Below, in pieces: positions 61,492 through 64,000 of a stretch of 64,000 nucleotides of DNA; within the stretch, counting starts at the first letter, position 1, and the number at the start of each line of letters is the position of its first letter. The notes beneath the pieces were generated by a model that searched no databases, was not told the origin of the DNA, and was given only the letters and a program-made list of their open reading frames with translations. The stretch comes from Brachyspira murdochii DSM 12563 (GTDB lineage: Bacteria > Spirochaetota > Brachyspiria > Brachyspirales > Brachyspiraceae): positions 2,541,510-2,605,509 of the forward strand of contig NC_014150.1 of NCBI RefSeq assembly GCF_000092845.1, written 5' to 3'. The translations under genes were made by a program, and so were the position numbers.

Positions 61492-61580
61492 TTATAAAAA
61501 ATACAAATTAATTTTGTTTTTTATATTGACAAAAAATAATAATTAATTAAAATATATTTAAGTTTAAATAAATGAAGGTT

Positions 61581-61611
61581 ATAAAAGTCTGATTTCTTAT
61601 TGGACTTTTAT
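61581..61611. promoter_or_regulatory. 9-bp inverted repeat upstream of the TetR gene
   Basis: ATAAAAGTC / GACTTTTAT with a 13-nt centre. It could be part of the promoter control or a terminator. Confidence 0.45.
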
Positions 61612-61619
61612 TTTGAAGC

Positions 61620-61640
61620 AAAATGAACATTGTTCATTTT
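61620..61640. promoter_or_regulatory. TetR-type operator palindrome
   Basis: AAAATGAAC-ATT-GTTCATTTT, perfect 9-base half-sites, 19 bases upstream of the TetR start. Its position suits autorepression and control of the ABC gene behind it. Confidence 0.7.
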
Positions 61641-61658
61641 ATACTATTTGGGGAATTA

Positions 61659-62216
61659 ATGAATAATATTGTAACTTCAAAAGAAGATATACTAAAAGCG
61701 AGCAGAGAATTAATAAAAAGAAAAGGACTTAATGCTATTAATATGCGTTCTGTTGCTGATGAGGCTAATATTGCTGTAGGATCTATTTATAATTATTTTA
61801 AGTCAAAAGAAGAGCTGACTATTGCAGTTATTGTAAGCGTATGGGCTGATATATTTCATTCTTCGGATATTTGTCTGGAGTCTGATAGTTTTATTGACAG
61901 TATAGATTCCATTTTTAAAATTTTAGAAAAAGGGGAGAAAAAATACCCTCATTTTTTTGCTTTGCATTCTACTATAATATTTGGAAAAAATAAGGATAAG
62001 GGTGTAAATGTAATGATGAATATGATAAAGCATATTAAAGATAGTATGTACAAAACTATTATAAATGATAAAAATATAAGAGAATATGCTTTTAATGATA
62101 ATCTTAGTGCTGAAAAGTTTATAGATATAATATTTTCATTTATAATGGATTCTATGATAAAGGGAAATTATGATAGTTCTTCTATAAAAGAGATTATTAA
62201 GAGGACTATTTATTGA
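61659..62216 (+). CDS. TetR-family transcriptional regulator
   Basis: 185 residues from the ATG at 61659; an upstream ATG at 61623 lies inside the operator and is unlikely. HTH: KASRELIKRKGLNAINMRSV, then ADEANIAVGSIYNYFKSKEE, the classical TetR signature. The helical C-terminal ligand domain is unlike named subfamilies. It probably represses itself and the ABC exporter 31 bases downstream. Confidence 0.92.
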   Translation: MNNIVTSKEDILKASRELIKRKGLNAINMRSVADEANIAVGSIYNYFKSKEELTIAVIVSVWADIFHSSDICLESDSFIDSIDSIFKILEKGEKKYPHFFALHSTIIFGKNKDKGVNVMMNMIKHIKDSMYKTIINDKNIREYAFNDNLSAEKFIDIIFSFIMDSMIKGNYDSSSIKEIIKRTIY

Positions 62217-62247
62217 TATATAAAAAATAAAATAAAGGAAAAAGTTT

Positions 62248-63996
62248 ATGATTAATAAAAGGCTTATTGCTTTGATGGGATATGCCAAAAAATATATAGC
62301 TTGGCATGTTATAATACAGCTTGTTAATCTGGCACTTAATATAACAGCCGTATTTTTTATGGCTGATATTATACAAAAGGCTTCTAATGGAAATATAACA
62401 AAAGAAGATATTATAAAGTTATGCATAGCTATTTTTGTAATAATAGTATTAAGATTCAGATTTACTGTTTTAATGTCAAAAATGTCATACTATGCTTCTG
62501 GAAGAGTTAAGCAGACTTTAATAGAAAAAATATATTCAAAACTACTCACACTTGGAAGCAGATATAAAGAAAAATTTTCTACAAGCGAAATAGTGCAAAT
62601 ATCTATGGAGGGAGTTGATCAGTTAGAAACTTATTTTGGAAGATATTTGCCTCAGTTTTTTTATAGTATGATAGCTCCTATAGTGCTTTTTGCTGTGCTT
62701 TCTACTATAAGTATAAAGTCAGCTGTTATACTTTTAATATGTGTTCCTCTAATACCTATATCAATTATTGCTATAGTAAAAATTGCTAAAAGAATACTAA
62801 AAAAATATTGGGGAAGCTACAGCGATTTGGGAGAGATGTTTTTAGAAGATGTACAGGGACTTACTACTTTAAAAATATATAAAGCTGATGAAAATAAGAA
62901 TAAAGAGATGAATATAGAAGCTGAAAAGTTTAGAATTGCTACTATGAATCTTTTATTTATGCAGCTTAATTCTACAACTATAATGGATATAATAGCATAT
63001 GGCGGTGCTGCTTTGGGAGTTATAATTTCTGTACTTGAATATATGAAAGGAAATATTAATATTGCCGGCACATTTACTATAATAATGCTTTCTGCCGAGT
63101 TTTTTATTCCATTAAGACTTTTAGGTTCATTCTTTCACATTGCTATGAATGGAATATCTGCAAGCGATAAGATGTTTGAAATACTTGATATGAAAGATGA
63201 TGATAAAAGAGTAAATAAAATTAATAAAAATAATGAAGAGATTACTTTTAAAGATGTTAGTTTTGCATACAATGAAGATAAAACTATATTAAAAGATATT
63301 AATATGACTATAAAAGAAAAATCATTTGTTTCTATAGTTGGTATTTCAGGTTCTGGAAAAAGCACTATTGCTGGGATTATATCATTAAGAAATGAAAATT
63401 ATAAAGGCTCTGTTAAGATTGGAGATATAGAAATTTCTACGATAGATAAAGATGATTTATACAAAAGAATAGTTGTAGTTGATCATAACAGTTATTTATT
63501 TGAAGGCACTGTATATGATAATTTAAAAATGGCTGGAGATAATATAACAGAAAATCAGATGAATGAGGTATTAAAAAAAGTTGAGCTTTATGATTTTTTA
63601 CAGTCTGAAGACGGACTTAATACAAAGATAATGGAAAAGGCTGCAAATTTATCTGGAGGACAGAAACAGAGATTGGCATTAGCAAGGGCTATACTTCTTA
63701 AAGGGGACATATATATATTTGATGAAGCTACTTCTAATGTTGATGTTGAAAGTGAAGAGAGTATTATGAAAGTGATAAGAGATATTGCCAAAGAAAAAAC
63801 TGTTATATTAATATCTCATAGGCTTTATAACTCTATGCTTTCAGATAAAATATACTTCTTAAAAGACGGAGTGATAAAAGAAGAAGGTACACATAATGAG
63901 TTAATGAATATAAATGGAGAGTATGCTAAAGTTTTTAATGAGCAGACCAATTTAGAGAGCATAACAAAAGGAGATAGTTTAAGAATAGCTATATAA
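62248..63996 (+). CDS. ABC exporter half-transporter (CydDC/MsbA-like)
   Basis: 582 residues: a six-helix membrane domain (starting YIAWHVIIQLVNLALNITAV) and a nucleotide-binding domain with Walker A VGISGSGKSTIAG, signature NLSGGQKQRLALARAILL and Walker B IYIFDEATSNVD followed by the H-loop ISHRL. The TM part resembles CydD-type heterodimeric exporters, which need a partner; that gene could follow just outside the window. Substrate unknown. AAAGGA precedes the ATG. Confidence 0.88.
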   Translation: MINKRLIALMGYAKKYIAWHVIIQLVNLALNITAVFFMADIIQKASNGNITKEDIIKLCIAIFVIIVLRFRFTVLMSKMSYYASGRVKQTLIEKIYSKLLTLGSRYKEKFSTSEIVQISMEGVDQLETYFGRYLPQFFYSMIAPIVLFAVLSTISIKSAVILLICVPLIPISIIAIVKIAKRILKKYWGSYSDLGEMFLEDVQGLTTLKIYKADENKNKEMNIEAEKFRIATMNLLFMQLNSTTIMDIIAYGGAALGVIISVLEYMKGNINIAGTFTIIMLSAEFFIPLRLLGSFFHIAMNGISASDKMFEILDMKDDDKRVNKINKNNEEITFKDVSFAYNEDKTILKDINMTIKEKSFVSIVGISGSGKSTIAGIISLRNENYKGSVKIGDIEISTIDKDDLYKRIVVVDHNSYLFEGTVYDNLKMAGDNITENQMNEVLKKVELYDFLQSEDGLNTKIMEKAANLSGGQKQRLALARAILLKGDIYIFDEATSNVDVESEESIMKVIRDIAKEKTVILISHRLYNSMLSDKIYFLKDGVIKEEGTHNELMNINGEYAKVFNEQTNLESITKGDSLRIAI

Positions 63997-64000
63997 AATA

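Overview
The window is very AT-rich and its host genes read most naturally as a Brachyspira-type spirochaete. This is inference from base composition, gene style and lipoprotein/outer-membrane features; no rRNA or species marker is present. No tRNA or rRNA gene and no CRISPR array was seen.

Left host segment (1-14.5 kb): the start of mutS (cut by the window edge), two small membrane proteins, a secreted ankyrin-repeat protein, an OppA-type lipoprotein, a decayed gene, pyrG, dcd, pgi, a BioD-like P-loop protein, a GH57 glucanotransferase/amylase and glmS. Convergent pairs are separated by clean hairpin terminators. From 14.45 to 15.99 kb there is no convincing gene. That stretch holds a GC-rich nested hairpin, a pair of GTACCGC-containing repeats, a telomere-like inverted repeat and five 44-bp tandem repeats beside an integrase gene.

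Prophage (about 16 or 18 kb to 54.0 kb): an HK97-like siphophage genome. Portal, prohead protease, capsid, connectors, tail proteins, a G/GT chaperone pair with a -1 frameshift site, tape measure, tail fibres, GH19 endolysin and an embedded Rz/Rz1-like spanin pair run leftward from 39.0 to 19.0 kb. The two terminase genes run rightward from 39.1 kb. The early module (replication initiator, DnaC-like loader, Nmad1-like protein, HNH, methylase-like protein, MmcB-like nuclease, SSB, tyrosine recombinase, tiny RHH protein) runs leftward from 53.8 to 46.1 kb. No CI/Cro-type repressor was recognised; the candidate regulators are small ribbon-helix-helix proteins and one sigma-region-4-like protein.

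Accessory island (41.3-46.1 kb), between terminase and early module: a near-consensus promoter drives a 28-codon hydrophobic peptide whose start region can pair with its 3' flank, as in type I toxins. Next come a second hydrophobic peptide translationally coupled to an RHH protein, and then two long, extremely AT-rich genes. These are a GHKL ATPase fused to a Shedu-like PD-(D/E)xK nuclease, and a large protein ending in another PD-(D/E)xK nuclease. The two nuclease genes are bracketed by matching GTTGCGATAA hairpins. This is the best candidate for an undescribed (anti-phage) system. A related peptide plus RHH arrangement occurs at 18.4-18.7 kb. Nested hairpin elements with changing stem sequence are scattered between and inside the phage genes.

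Right host segment (54.3-64 kb): pcrA/uvrD helicase, a decayed secreted-protein gene, potABCD (polyamine ABC transporter) behind a structured leader whose stem covers the potA ribosome binding site, then a TetR regulator with its own palindromic operator and a CydDC-like ABC exporter half.
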